Assembly: GCF_030646015.1 (NCBI RefSeq)
Contig: NZ_JAUSLT010000039.1
Coordinates: 1-64,000, forward strand
Source of the DNA: Bradyrhizobium sp.
GTDB lineage: Bacteria > Pseudomonadota > Alphaproteobacteria > Rhizobiales > Xanthobacteraceae
Length of the DNA stretch: 64,000 nt
Direction of reading: 5' to 3'
Shown: in pieces, positions 18,585-30,365 of the stretch
Numbering within the stretch: the first letter of the stretch is position 1
Layout: each line of letters begins with the position of its first letter
The notes under the pieces: model-generated
Databases searched by the model: none
Told to the model about the DNA's origin: nothing
Seen by the model: only the letters and a program-made list of their open reading frames with translations
Position numbers and translations under genes: made by a program

Positions 18585-19895
18585 ATGCGTATGCCCCTTT
18601 CCATCGCCTTGCTGACCGCCGGTCTTGCCGGCATTCACCTTGCGCCGGCAGCCGCCCAGGTTGCGGCCGCCCCGCCGCAGACCGTTTCAACCTCACCCGA
18701 CGCCATCAAGCAGCGCGAGCAGGAACTCGAAGCCACCCGCGCGCAGCAGAAGAACGCCGCGGAATTGCAGGCGAAGCTCAAGGCCGATATCGCGGCGATC
18801 GGACAGGATCGCAGCAAGCTCAACGCGCAGCTGATCGACATCGCCGCCCAGGTGCGCGGCGTCGAGACAAGGATCGGCGATGCCGAAGCCCGGCTGCGCC
18901 CGCTCGACAGCCGCGAGCAGCAAATGCGCGGCTCGCTGGATTCGCGCCGTTCCGAAATTATCGAAGTGCTGGCGGCGCTGCAGCGCGCGGGAAGGCGCAC
19001 GCCGCCGGCGCTGCTGGTGCGACCGGAAGACGCGCTGCAGTCGCTGCGTACCGCCATGCTGCTGGGATCCGTGGTCCCCGAGCTGCGCGGGCGCGCGGAG
19101 AAACTGGCCAGCGACCTCACCGAGTTGGTGGCATTGCGCAAGACCATCGCCACCGAGCGCGACCGGCTTGCGGTCGACCGCGACAAGCTCCGGGACGACC
19201 AGACCCGGATGGCCGCCCTGGTCGAGGAACGCCAGCGCAAGCAGAGTGCGGCCGAGAAGGACATGGAGGCGGAGGGCGCCCGCGCCATCGCCCTCTCCAA
19301 ACAGGTCGACAGCCTGCAGGGCCTGATCGGCAAAATGGAGCAGGATCTGAAGAGCGCCGCGAAAGCGGCCGCGACCGCCAATCTGCAGGGCGCCCCGACC
19401 GGCAAGCCCAATCTGGGGGCGTTGAAGGACCCCGCCCGGATGAGCCCGGCCATTGCCTTTGCGTCCGCCAAGGGCTTATTCGCAATGCCGGTTAATGGCA
19501 GCAAGATTCGCGAATTTGGCGGTTCCGACGGTGCTGGTGGCGTAGAAAAGGGCATTTCTTTGGCAACCCGGGTCGGCGCCCAGGTCACAACACCGTGTGA
19601 CGGCTGGGTTGTTTACGCCGGACCCTTCCGCAGCTACGGACAACTCTTGATCCTCAACGCCGGGGGCGGGTATCATGTGCTGATCGCCGGGATGGAGCGC
19701 ATTTCGGTTAACATCGGCCAGTTTGTACTTACGGGGGAGCCGGTCGCGACCATGGGAACGAGATCCCAGGTTGCATCCATCCTCGCCACCAATGCGAGTC
19801 AGCCCGTGCTCTATGTCGAGTTTCGTAAGGACGGCACTCCAATCGATTCAGGTCCATGGTGGGCCGCAAATGAAGGCGAAAAGGTTCGCGGATGA
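18585..19895 (+). CDS. EnvC-like murein hydrolase activator (degenerate LytM domain)
   Basis: Exported coiled-coil protein of about 436 residues. It has a signal peptide (MRMPLSIALLTAGLAGIHLAPAAAQ), long heptad-rich helices (about 45-270: KQREQELEATRAQQK and others), and a C-terminal LytM/M23-type domain (about 310-430). The zinc-ligand positions are lost: the first motif reads GVEKGI rather than RHxGID, the HxH region reads HVLIAGM, and the last His position is Tyr (LYVEF). It therefore probably activates an amidase, as E. coli EnvC does, rather than cutting murein itself. A further upstream ATG (18522) is possible. Its stop overlaps ctpA (ATGA). Confidence 0.85.
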   Translation: MRMPLSIALLTAGLAGIHLAPAAAQVAAAPPQTVSTSPDAIKQREQELEATRAQQKNAAELQAKLKADIAAIGQDRSKLNAQLIDIAAQVRGVETRIGDAEARLRPLDSREQQMRGSLDSRRSEIIEVLAALQRAGRRTPPALLVRPEDALQSLRTAMLLGSVVPELRGRAEKLASDLTELVALRKTIATERDRLAVDRDKLRDDQTRMAALVEERQRKQSAAEKDMEAEGARAIALSKQVDSLQGLIGKMEQDLKSAAKAAATANLQGAPTGKPNLGALKDPARMSPAIAFASAKGLFAMPVNGSKIREFGGSDGAGGVEKGISLATRVGAQVTTPCDGWVVYAGPFRSYGQLLILNAGGGYHVLIAGMERISVNIGQFVLTGEPVATMGTRSQVASILATNASQPVLYVEFRKDGTPIDSGPWWAANEGEKVRG

Positions 19896-21247
19896 TGCGC
19901 AAGACTTCTGTAATTCTCCTTAGCGCCGCGACCGGCGCGGCATTGACGCTGTTCGTGACCCAGCCCCGCGCCGTCCTGATGGGATCGAGCGCGCGTGCCG
20001 CGACATCGGACACCTATCGCCAGCTCAATCTGTTCGGCGATGTGTTCGAGCGGGTCCGCAGCGACTATGTCGAGAAGCCCGACGACAGCAAGCTGGTCGA
20101 ATCCGCCATCAGCGGCATGCTGACCGGCCTCGATCCGCATTCCAGCTACATGGACGCCAAGAGCTTCCGCGACATGCAGGTGCAGACCCGCGGTGAATTC
20201 GGCGGTCTCGGCATCGAAGTCACGATGGAAGACGGCCTGATCAAGGTGGTCTCGCCGATCGACGACACGCCCGCCTCCAAGGCTGGCGTGATGGCCAACG
20301 ACATCATCACCAATCTCGACGATGAAGCCGTGCAGGGCCTCACCCTCAACCAAGCCGTCGAGAAGATGCGCGGCCCGGTCAACACCAAGATCCGGCTGAA
20401 GATCATTCGCAAGGGCCAGGACAATCCGATCGACGTCACCCTGGTGCGCGACAACATCCGCGTCCGTTCGGTCCGTGCGCGCACCGAAAGCGAAGATATC
20501 GGCTATATCCGCATCACCACCTTCAACGAGCAGACCACCGAAGGCCTGAAGCGGGAAATCGCCAACCTGACCACGCAGATCGGTGCCGACAAGCTGAAGG
20601 GCTTCATCATCGACATGCGCAACAATCCCGGCGGGTTGCTGGAGGAAGCGGTGACCGTTTCCGACGCCTTCCTCGAGCGCGGCGAGATCGTCTCGACCCG
20701 CGGCCGCAATGCCGAGGAAACCCAGCGCCGCGCCGCCCATGCGGGCGACCTGACCAAGGGCAAGCCGGTGATCGTGCTGATCAATGGCGGTTCGGCATCG
20801 GCATCGGAAATCGTCGCCGGCGCGCTGCAGGACCACAAGCGGGCAACGCTGGTCGGCACCCGCTCGTTCGGCAAGGGCTCGGTGCAGACCATCATTCCGC
20901 TCGGCAGCGGCAACGGCGCGCTGCGTCTCACCACCGCGCGCTACTTCACGCCGTCGGGCAAATCGATCCAGGCCAAGGGCATCGTTCCCGATATCGAGGT
21001 GCTGCAGGACGTGCCGGACGAATTGAAGTCGCGGACCGACACCAAGGGCGAGGCCTCGCTGCGCGGCCATCTGAAGTCCGAGGGCGACGAGAAGACCGGC
21101 TCGCAATCCTACGTGCCGCCGGACGCCAAGAACGACAAGGCCCTGAAGATGGCGGCCGACCTGCTGCACGGCATCAAGGTCAATGCGTCAGCGCCGACCG
21201 GCGACAAGGCCCAGATCGACAAGCCCGCCAGCAAGGTGGCGAACTGA
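19892..21247 (+). CDS. ctpA: S41 family carboxy-terminal processing protease
   Basis: Periplasmic serine protease of 451 residues. The N-terminal hydrophobic signal segment ends near AVLMGSSARAA. A PDZ domain (about 95-185, GEFGGLGIEV...) precedes the S41 catalytic domain, with the nucleophile in SASASE (301-306) and the general base Lys328 in SFGKGS. FIIDMRNNPGGLL is the conserved substrate-site strand. The C-terminus is long and charged. It is coupled to the EnvC-like gene by a 4-base overlap, suggesting joint control of murein hydrolysis. A strong terminator follows. Confidence 0.94.
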   Translation: MMRKTSVILLSAATGAALTLFVTQPRAVLMGSSARAATSDTYRQLNLFGDVFERVRSDYVEKPDDSKLVESAISGMLTGLDPHSSYMDAKSFRDMQVQTRGEFGGLGIEVTMEDGLIKVVSPIDDTPASKAGVMANDIITNLDDEAVQGLTLNQAVEKMRGPVNTKIRLKIIRKGQDNPIDVTLVRDNIRVRSVRARTESEDIGYIRITTFNEQTTEGLKREIANLTTQIGADKLKGFIIDMRNNPGGLLEEAVTVSDAFLERGEIVSTRGRNAEETQRRAAHAGDLTKGKPVIVLINGGSASASEIVAGALQDHKRATLVGTRSFGKGSVQTIIPLGSGNGALRLTTARYFTPSGKSIQAKGIVPDIEVLQDVPDELKSRTDTKGEASLRGHLKSEGDEKTGSQSYVPPDAKNDKALKMAADLLHGIKVNASAPTGDKAQIDKPASKVAN

Positions 21248-21276
21248 TTGGACCCCCTCCCACGGGGTTTGCGAAC

Positions 21277-21302
21277 AGGGCGGCCTTTGGGCCGCCCTTT
21301 TT
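21277..21302 (+). terminator. Intrinsic terminator after ctpA
   Basis: GGGCGGCC (21278-21285), loop TTTG, GGCCGCCC (21290-21297) and five T residues follow. It lies 30 bases after the ctpA stop, so the next gene needs its own promoter. Confidence 0.85.
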
Positions 21303-21428
21303 GCTGGATGGCCCCACCGGTTCCCGGCCGCGTCCTGACTGCGTCTTTCGCCGGACTCTCGGCGTGGCGTATCTGCCGCGGTCTCGCCCCGCCGTGGTAT
21401 CGTCGACCCCGTTGATTCGGGGAGACCT

Positions 21429-22628
21429 ATGGCAGAGACGGCCGACGATCTGAGCACACCGCTCGGACAGCAGACGGCGCACCGCAAGCGCCGTTTCCGG
21501 CTGCCGTTTACCGGTATTCAGGCACTTGCCGTCTTGCTAGGCCTGTTTCTGGCTGTCTTTGCGGGCTTCGCCATCTTCGGCGACAATCCGCTGGGCGGCG
21601 AGCCGGTGGTGCGCATCGCGCTGCGTCCGCCAGCCACGCCGGCCGACCAGGGCGAAAAATCCGCCATGGCGCCCCCCGGCGCCGCCGAGCCCGCCAAATC
21701 TGCGACCAAACAAGCAGCCGAGCAAAAGACCGTCACCATTATCGACGGCTCTAGCGGCAAGCGGCAGGACGTCGTGATCGGCGACGCCGCTGACAAGGCC
21801 GAGGCCGACAAGGCGCCCGCCATGATGGCCGGGGTGGAACAGCGCCTGCTTGAGAAATCACGCTACGGCATGATCCCGGTGGTGTTCGAAGGGCTGAAGC
21901 CTTTCACGGTTTACGCGGCCGAAGCCGACCGCGCCAAGGCTGCCAAAATGCCGGTGGTGTCGATCGTCGTCGCCGGTCTTGGGGTCGGCGCGGCCAAGAC
22001 CACCGACGCGATCATGAAGCTGCCATCCGCCGTGACGCTGGCATTTACGCCCTACGGCTCGGATCCCTCCAAACTGGCCGAACGGGCGCGTGCGCAGCGC
22101 CACGAAATTCTGCTGCAGATTCCGATGGAGCCGTTCGACTATCCCGACAACGACCCCGGTCCGCAAACCCTGCTCACGACGCTCTCGGCCGATGCGAATC
22201 TGGACCGGCTGTACTGGCATCTCAGCCGCTTTCAGGGCTATGCCGGAATCGCCAATTTCATGGGCGCGCGTTTCGTCGTCACCGACGCCGTGATGCAGCC
22301 GATCATCCGCGAGGCCGCCAAACGCGGGCTCGGCTATCTCGACGACGGCTCGGCGCCGCGCTCCACCGCGCCCGCTCTGGCGGCGGCCCAGGCGATGCCG
22401 TTCGCCAAGGCCGATTTCGCCATCGATGCGGTGCCTACCGCGGGGGAGATCGACCGGGCCCTCGCCAGGCTGGAGAATCTGGCGAAGGAGCGCGGCACCG
22501 CCATCGGCGTCGCCTCGGCGCTGCCGATTTCGATCGAACGGATCGGCATCTGGACCAAGGCACTCGAGAGCCGTGGCATCATGCTTGTGCCATTGACAAC
22601 CGCGATGCTGAAATCAAAATCGGGCTGA
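21429..22628 (+). CDS. Divergent polysaccharide deacetylase family protein (YibQ-like)
   Basis: Protein of 399 residues with one N-terminal membrane anchor (about 29-50, IQALAVLLGLFLAVFAGFAIF) and an Ala/Lys-rich periplasmic linker. The C-terminal NodB-like domain (about 175-395) contains VVSIVVAGLGVG, ILLQIPMEPFDYP and RALARLENLAKERGTAIGVASALP. This is the family of E. coli YibQ, which lies next to envC there; here it lies close to the EnvC-like gene and ctpA. The substrate and activity are unproven. The start ATG gives MAETADDLSTP. Confidence 0.85.
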   Translation: MAETADDLSTPLGQQTAHRKRRFRLPFTGIQALAVLLGLFLAVFAGFAIFGDNPLGGEPVVRIALRPPATPADQGEKSAMAPPGAAEPAKSATKQAAEQKTVTIIDGSSGKRQDVVIGDAADKAEADKAPAMMAGVEQRLLEKSRYGMIPVVFEGLKPFTVYAAEADRAKAAKMPVVSIVVAGLGVGAAKTTDAIMKLPSAVTLAFTPYGSDPSKLAERARAQRHEILLQIPMEPFDYPDNDPGPQTLLTTLSADANLDRLYWHLSRFQGYAGIANFMGARFVVTDAVMQPIIREAAKRGLGYLDDGSAPRSTAPALAAAQAMPFAKADFAIDAVPTAGEIDRALARLENLAKERGTAIGVASALPISIERIGIWTKALESRGIMLVPLTTAMLKSKSG

Positions 22629-22745
22629 TTGCCGGCTGGCATGACTTCGGACCAAAGGTTTTGGGACCCGAGGTCTTGCCGCCAGATCAGCACCTGTGAC
22701 TGCAAGAGGGCTACAAGAGGTTTGACGGCAAAGGGCTTGAACGGA

Positions 22746-23249
22746 ATGGCGCGCTACGAAGACCTGCCCTATCGAACATGCGTCGGCATGATGCTGATCA
22801 ACGCAGCGGGGCTCGTCTTTATCGGCCGCCGCGCCGGCGGCATCGAGCATGTCGACGAGACCCACGTCTGGCAGATGCCGCAGGGCGGGGTCGATCCCGG
22901 TGAAGACACCTGGGAGGCGGCCAAGCGCGAACTTTACGAGGAAACCAGCGTCCGCTCGGTCGAGAAGCTCGGCGAAGTCCAGGACTGGCTGATCTACGAC
23001 ATTCCGCGCACCGTGGCCGGCCGCACCTGGAAGGGCCGCTATCGCGGCCAGCGCCAGAAATGGTTCGCGGTCCGCTTCACCGGCAAGGACAACGAGATCA
23101 ATGTCGCGAGCCCCGGCGGCGGCCACAAGGCGGAGTTCGTCAACTGGCGCTGGGAGCCGATGAAGAATCTGCCCAACCTGATCGTTCCGTTCAAGCGCCC
23201 GGTCTATGAGCGCGTGGTGAAGGAATTTTCCGACCTGGCTGGCAGCTAG
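22746..23249 (+). CDS. rppH: RNA pyrophosphohydrolase (Nudix), copy 1
   Basis: Nudix hydrolase of 167 residues that removes pyrophosphate from mRNA 5' ends and so starts decay. The Nudix box [23 protein letters not shown] occupies about 47-69 with the catalytic Glu residues present. [11 protein letters not shown] and the VYERVVKEF end are RppH features. The start at 22746 gives [14 protein letters not shown]; the region upstream to 22629 looks non-coding. The second copy starts 6 bases after its stop. Confidence 0.92.
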   Translation: MARYEDLPYRTCVGMMLINAAGLVFIGRRAGGIEHVDETHVWQMPQGGVDPGEDTWEAAKRELYEETSVRSVEKLGEVQDWLIYDIPRTVAGRTWKGRYRGQRQKWFAVRFTGKDNEINVASPGGGHKAEFVNWRWEPMKNLPNLIVPFKRPVYERVVKEFSDLAGS

Positions 23250-23255
23250 GGTCGG

Positions 23256-23768
23256 ATGTCCGTGGGCAAACCCTACCGCCCCAATGTGGGCATCGCGCTG
23301 TTCAACGCCGCCGGTCAGGTTCTGATCGGGCGGCGTTTCAGGGACGACGGACCGGAAATCATTCTTCCAGGCCTGGAATGGCAGATGCCGCAGGGCGGCA
23401 TCGATGCCGACGAGAATCCGCGCGACGCGGTGATGCGCGAATTATGGGAAGAGACCGGCGTCAAGCAGGCCAACTATCTCGGCGAAACCGGCTGGCTGAC
23501 TTACGAGTTTCCGGCCTGGGACGGACCGCCGTCGCACCGGCTGGCGAAATTCCGCGGCCAGCGCCAGAAATGGTTCGCGCTGCGCTTTGCGGGGAACGAC
23601 GCCGACATCGATCCTTTGACGCCGCGCAACGGCCAGCCGGCGGAATTCGACCAGTGGCGCTGGGAACGGCTCGATGCCGTCGCCGATCTCGTGGTGCCGT
23701 TCCGGCGCGAGGTGTACCGGACGGTGGCGCGGGAATTTGCGGGGTTCGCGCTGCCCCAGGCGGTCTAA
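23256..23768 (+). CDS. RNA pyrophosphohydrolase-like Nudix protein, copy 2
   Basis: A 170-residue paralogue directly behind the first. Its Nudix box GGIDADENPRDAVMRELWEETGV lies at 47-69, exactly in register with copy 1, and it shares [11 protein letters not shown] and the VYRTVAREF end. Outside these blocks it differs widely, for example in the loop before the box (RRFRDDGPEIILPGLEW). It could hydrolyse dinucleoside polyphosphates (IalA-like) or be a second RNA decapping enzyme; the sequence does not decide. The two genes are probably one transcript, convergent with atpC. Confidence 0.88.
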   Translation: MSVGKPYRPNVGIALFNAAGQVLIGRRFRDDGPEIILPGLEWQMPQGGIDADENPRDAVMRELWEETGVKQANYLGETGWLTYEFPAWDGPPSHRLAKFRGQRQKWFALRFAGNDADIDPLTPRNGQPAEFDQWRWERLDAVADLVVPFRREVYRTVAREFAGFALPQAV

Positions 23769-23827
23769 TTCGGTCCGCACGCGAACGGATCGATCGCCCC
23801 GGCGTGCTCGAATGAGAAGATTATGAC

Positions 23828-23855
23828 GGGTCTGATTCCGAGCTGAATCGGACCC
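23828..23855. terminator. Palindromic hairpin between convergent rppH-like and atpC
   Basis: GGGTCTGATTC and GAATCGGACCC pair with one mismatch around a 6-base loop. The hairpin ends on the last base of atpC. It could serve both converging transcripts, though neither side has a T-run. Confidence 0.5.
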
Positions 23856-24262
23856 TAATGCATCGCCGTCGAAGTGAGCTGATGCTGGATGCTCTTGAAG
23901 TGATCGAGCCGCTCGAGGGCGCGGTCGAGTTCGGAGCCCGCATGCTCGGCGAGCTTTTCTTCCATGACGGAAATCGTATCGGCGAACTGCGCCCGGTCCA
24001 GGTCCTGCACCGAGGTCGCGACGTCGGCCAGCACCGTGAGGCCCTTGTCGGAGACTTCGGCGAGGCCGCCGAGCACGATGATTTTCTGCTGCGTGCCGCC
24101 TGCCGTCACCGTCAGGATTCCCGGGCGGATCACGGCCACCACGGGCGCGTGGCCGGCGAGCACGCCGAAATCGCCCTCGATGCCGGGCACGTCGACCTGA
24201 TCGACCTCGCCGGAGAAGGCGAGTTTTTCGGGCGAGACGAGATCGAAGTGGAAGGTGGCCAT
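23855..24262 (-). CDS. atpC: F0F1 ATP synthase subunit epsilon
   Basis: Epsilon subunit (135 residues) of the F1 motor, which rotates with gamma and can inhibit hydrolysis. The N-terminal beta-sandwich shows [34 protein letters not shown] and IVLGGLAEV. The C-terminal helices (about 95-130) are shorter and less basic than in E. coli. It is the last gene of the F1 operon, 84 bases after atpD across a repeat-like spacer. Confidence 0.95.
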   Translation of the reverse strand: MATFHFDLVSPEKLAFSGEVDQVDVPGIEGDFGVLAGHAPVVAVIRPGILTVTAGGTQQKIIVLGGLAEVSDKGLTVLADVATSVQDLDRAQFADTISVMEEKLAEHAGSELDRALERLDHFKSIQHQLTSTAMH

Positions 24263-24275
24263 GAAGAACCTGCGA

Positions 24276-24345
24276 ATGGTGAGTGGCGAATAGCGAGTGG
24301 CGAAGGAAGAGGAGCTATTCGCTACTCCCTATTCGCCATTCGCCC
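24276..24345. repeat. GAGTGGCGAATAG-type inverted repeat in the atpD-atpC gap
   Basis: The segment holds GAGTGGCGAATAGCGAGTGGCG and, after a short spacer, CGCTACTCCCTATTCGCCATTCGCC, so it can fold into an imperfect stem. It lies wholly between atpD and atpC and might affect the relative amounts of these subunits. Sequences of the form 'AGTGGCGAATAG' are common intergenic repeats in Bradyrhizobium-type genomes. Confidence 0.6.
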
Positions 24346-24346
24346 C

Positions 24347-25816
<1,470 letters not shown>

Positions 25817-25840
25817 TTAAACGATGGTCAGCTGCGGTTC

Positions 25841-26719
25841 TCAGAGCGCCTCGGCGCCGGAGATGATCTCGATCAGCTCCTTGGTGATCATCGCCTGACG
25901 GGTGCGGTTGTAGATAAGGGTCTGCTTGCGGATCATGTCGCCGGCGTTGCGGGTGGCGTTGTCCATCGCGCTCATCTGCGCGCCGTAGAACGAAGCGTTG
26001 TTTTCCAGCAGCGCGCGGAAGATCTGCACCGCGAGATTGCGCGGCAGCAGGCCGCTCAGGATCTCGTCTTCTTCCGGCTCGTACTCGTAGGATGTCGCCG
26101 GACCGGCATTGGCGGCGGGCGCTTCCACGACCAGCGGAATGATCTGCTGCGCGGTCGGGATCTGCGAGATCACCGACTTGAAGCGCGAATAGAACAGCGT
26201 GCAGACGTCGAACTCGCCGGCATCGAAGCGCGCGATGACTTTCTTGGCGATGTCCTCGGCATTGACGAAGCCGAGCTGGCGGACCGAGCGCAGCTCGACG
26301 TTCTCGACGATCTGCCGCTCGAAATTGCGGCGCAGCTGCTCGAAGCCCTTGCGGCCGACGCAGAAGAATTTGACTTCCTTGCCCTGGTTCATCAGGGCCA
26401 GCGCGCGCTCGCGGGCGAGCCGCACGATCGACGAGTTGAATGCGCCGGACAGGCCGCGCTCGCCGGTGCAGACCAGGAACAGATGCACCTGATCCTTGCC
26501 GGTGCCCGCCAGCAGCGCCGGGGCGCCGGGGGAGCCTGCGGCAGCGCTGGCGATGTTGGAAATCACCGCATCCATTTTTTCGGCGTAGGGCCGCGCCGCC
26601 TCGGCGGCGCTCTGCGCGCGGCGCAACTTGGAGGCTGCGACCATCTGCATGGCCTTGGTGATCTTCTGCGTCGCCTTGGTGGAGGCGATGCGGACCCGCA
26701 TGTCTTTCAGTGAAGCCAT
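25841..26719 (-). CDS. atpG: F0F1 ATP synthase subunit gamma
   Basis: Central rotor shaft of F1, 292 residues. It opens with [36 protein letters not shown] and ends with [19 protein letters not shown], the two helices of the coiled coil. The start ATG at 26719 is chosen; the in-frame extension to 26767 would read through the dispersed palindrome. It is separated from atpA by 149 bases that are mostly that repeat. Confidence 0.97.
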   Translation of the reverse strand: MASLKDMRVRIASTKATQKITKAMQMVAASKLRRAQSAAEAARPYAEKMDAVISNIASAAAGSPGAPALLAGTGKDQVHLFLVCTGERGLSGAFNSSIVRLARERALALMNQGKEVKFFCVGRKGFEQLRRNFERQIVENVELRSVRQLGFVNAEDIAKKVIARFDAGEFDVCTLFYSRFKSVISQIPTAQQIIPLVVEAPAANAGPATSYEYEPEEDEILSGLLPRNLAVQIFRALLENNASFYGAQMSAMDNATRNAGDMIRKQTLIYNRTRQAMITKELIEIISGAEAL

Positions 26720-26771
26720 TCTCAGTTCACCCCGGCGATCCGGTTCATGACCCGACCGCAAGCCCATTTTT

Positions 26772-26860
26772 CGTCATGCCCGGCCTTGTGCCGGGCATCC
26801 ACGTCTTGTCGTCATCCACGCCCCAAGACGTGGATGGCCGGGTCAAGCCCGGCCATGACG
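26772..26860. repeat. Long palindromic repeat in the atpA-atpG gap
   Basis: CGTCATGCCCGGCC near 26772 and GGCCATGACG at about 26851-26860 are complementary ends. CCACGTCTTG and CAAGACGTGG pair inside, so almost the whole element folds on itself. It lies within the ATP-synthase operon on the transcript between alpha and gamma. Confidence 0.8.
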
Positions 26861-26868
26861 GCATTATT

Positions 26869-28958
<2,090 letters not shown>

Positions 28959-29102
28959 TAGCGCGCTCTTTTTTGCTGTCAAACTCGCAAGGGAAAAACC
29001 GTCGCCACGATGCGGCGCCTAGCGATCCAAGCCCTTGGAATTCAAGCGGGACTTCGATTTACGACCGGCACTGACAGCACCGGGCTCGTTAAAATCGCGG
29101 CT

Positions 29103-29117
29103 TTGCTAACATAGCAA
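29103..29117. promoter_or_regulatory. Perfect inverted repeat TTGCTA-ACA-TAGCAA upstream of atpH
   Basis: Two perfect 6-bp arms around a 3-base spacer, about 145 bases upstream of the atpH start. The size and symmetry fit a dimeric regulator's operator, but no regulator can be named. Confidence 0.35.
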
Positions 29118-29415
29118 GAGCGCAGGTGCAACATGACCGCGGCGACTGGCGATGCCTTGTCGCAGGTTCTTTGCAAAGGGCCACCGGAGGCATTTTGCGA
29201 CCAATCCGGCGCCGCCAATTTGGTGACCATCCGTCCCACCATTGGCGCGCTGTTCGCGATCTGCCCTCTCGTTCCTGCGGCTGCTGCATGGCTCCCATGA
29301 CCGACCGGCGGGAACGTCAGCCTCCCCCGAACCATTCCGTCTTGGCCAATACTTGCGTAAATCCCGTCGCGACTGACGATGACTTTGCTTGTCAATATTT
29401 CCAAGTAATAATTAG

Positions 29416-29430
29416 TTAAAAATGTGTTAA
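29416..29430. promoter_or_regulatory. CtrA-type box (TTAA-N7-TTAA)
   Basis: TTAA at 29416-29419 and TTAA at 29427-29430 are separated by exactly seven bases, the consensus of the alphaproteobacterial cell-cycle regulator CtrA. It is 183 bases upstream of the rlpA start. In DNA of about 64% GC this exact motif is uncommon, but a single box is weak evidence. Confidence 0.5.
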
Positions 29431-29612
29431 CGCGCGAGATTACGGAACATTTGTTGATTACCTGTGTTCAGTCACAAGATGTTTCAGGCCAACCTGAAAA
29501 CGATATACTGCCCAGCTTACGCCTTATTAGCCCACCAAACGGCGTTCACTCACATTGGGACGGGGGTTCCACTTGCCACATATGTGGCATTACTATCTCG
29601 AGGGACGTTTTT

Positions 29613-30104
29613 ATGCAGACTTCCAATAACCCGGCACTGGGAAAAATAACCCGGTCGCACACGGCGCTAGCTCTTTTCGCCGCAACTCTCCTGATCGGTG
29701 CAGGCGTCACCGAGGCCTCGGCCAAATCCAGGCACCATCGCCACCACCATTCCCACCACGCGGCCAAATCCCAGGCATCCCTGCTCAACGCCAACGCGGC
29801 GATCGCGCCTTCGTCCGGTTCCGGACGCAGCTTCTCGGGAATGGCTTCCTTCTATGGCAACGAGTCCGGCAGCAAGACCGCGTCCGGCCAGCGCTTCAAC
29901 CAGAACGCCATGACCGCGGCTCACCGCTCCCTGCCGTTCGGCACCAAAGTGAAGGTGACCCATGGCAGCCAGAGCGTCGTCGTCACCATCAATGATCGCG
30001 GTCCGTTCATCAAGGGACGCGTGCTCGACCTGTCGACCGGTGCTGCGCGCGCGGTCGGCCTGACCAGCCGCGGCGTCGGCCGCGTGGTCGCCGAGGTCAT
30101 GTGA
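29613..30104 (+). CDS. rlpA: RlpA family septal-ring lytic transglycosylase-like lipoprotein/secreted protein
   Basis: Secreted protein of 163 residues with a double-psi beta-barrel. The signal segment is about 16-40 (TALALFAATLLIGAGVTEASAKS), then comes a His-rich stretch (SRHHRHHHSHHAAKS). The RlpA domain (about 75-163) shows GMASFYGNESGSKTASGQRF, TAAHRSLPFGTKVKV, INDRGPF and GRVLDLSTGAARAVGL. No lipobox cysteine is seen, so it may be soluble rather than a lipoprotein. There is no SPOR domain, unlike E. coli RlpA. The start ATG follows GAGGGACG; the longer frame from 29424 is unlikely. A strong terminator follows. Confidence 0.9.
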   Translation: MQTSNNPALGKITRSHTALALFAATLLIGAGVTEASAKSRHHRHHHSHHAAKSQASLLNANAAIAPSSGSGRSFSGMASFYGNESGSKTASGQRFNQNAMTAAHRSLPFGTKVKVTHGSQSVVVTINDRGPFIKGRVLDLSTGAARAVGLTSRGVGRVVAEVM

Positions 30105-30198
30105 TCGCTTCGGGCGATTTGACCGCCCATTCCTTCGAACAGCTTCAGTAAGCGTTGCGTCCGAGTACGGCCGCGAGTTTCCTGCGTGCCGAAACAGA

Positions 30199-30229
30199 GC
30201 CTGCCGTCAGCCATGACGGCAGGCTTTTT
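30199..30229 (+). terminator. Intrinsic terminator after rlpA
   Basis: GCCTGCCGTC (30199-30208) and GACGGCAGGC (30215-30224) form a perfect 10-bp stem with a 6-base loop, then five T residues. Confidence 0.9.
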
Positions 30230-30253
30230 CGTTGTTTCATGCGCCCCGCCCCC

Positions 30254-30349
30254 CTCAACGTCATTGCGAGCGCAGCGAAGCAATCCATTCTTTCTTCGTG
30301 CTGTGAGATGGATTGCTTCGTCGCAAGGGCTCCTCGCAATGACGTTGAG
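30254..30349. repeat. Palindromic repeat with 17-bp perfect inverted ends
   Basis: CTCAACGTCATTGCGAG (30254-30270) and CTCGCAATGACGTTGAG (30333-30349) are perfect complements. AAGCAATCCAT and ATGGATTGCTT extend the pairing inside. This 'CGTCATTGCGAG...GAAGCAATCCA' form is a widespread intergenic element in several proteobacterial genomes. It lies between the rlpA terminator and the 3' end of priA. Confidence 0.85.
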
Positions 30350-30365
30350 AGAGCAGTTGCGCTCA

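Larger units (their letters stand above)
28959..29612. other. Divergent intergenic region between atpH and rlpA
   Basis: This 654-bp gap has no convincing gene. Open frames in it, such as 29042-29404 on the minus strand, lack similarity to known families and coding character. It should hold the atp operon promoter (minus strand) and the rlpA promoter (plus strand). Two specific sites are described separately: an inverted repeat at 29103 and a CtrA-type box at 29416. AT content rises between 29390 and 29470. Confidence 0.7.

Noticed and set aside
29042..29404. 120-codon minus-strand frame in the atpH-rlpA gap
   Set aside because: No similarity to known families, no good ribosome-binding site and it overlaps the region needed for promoters.
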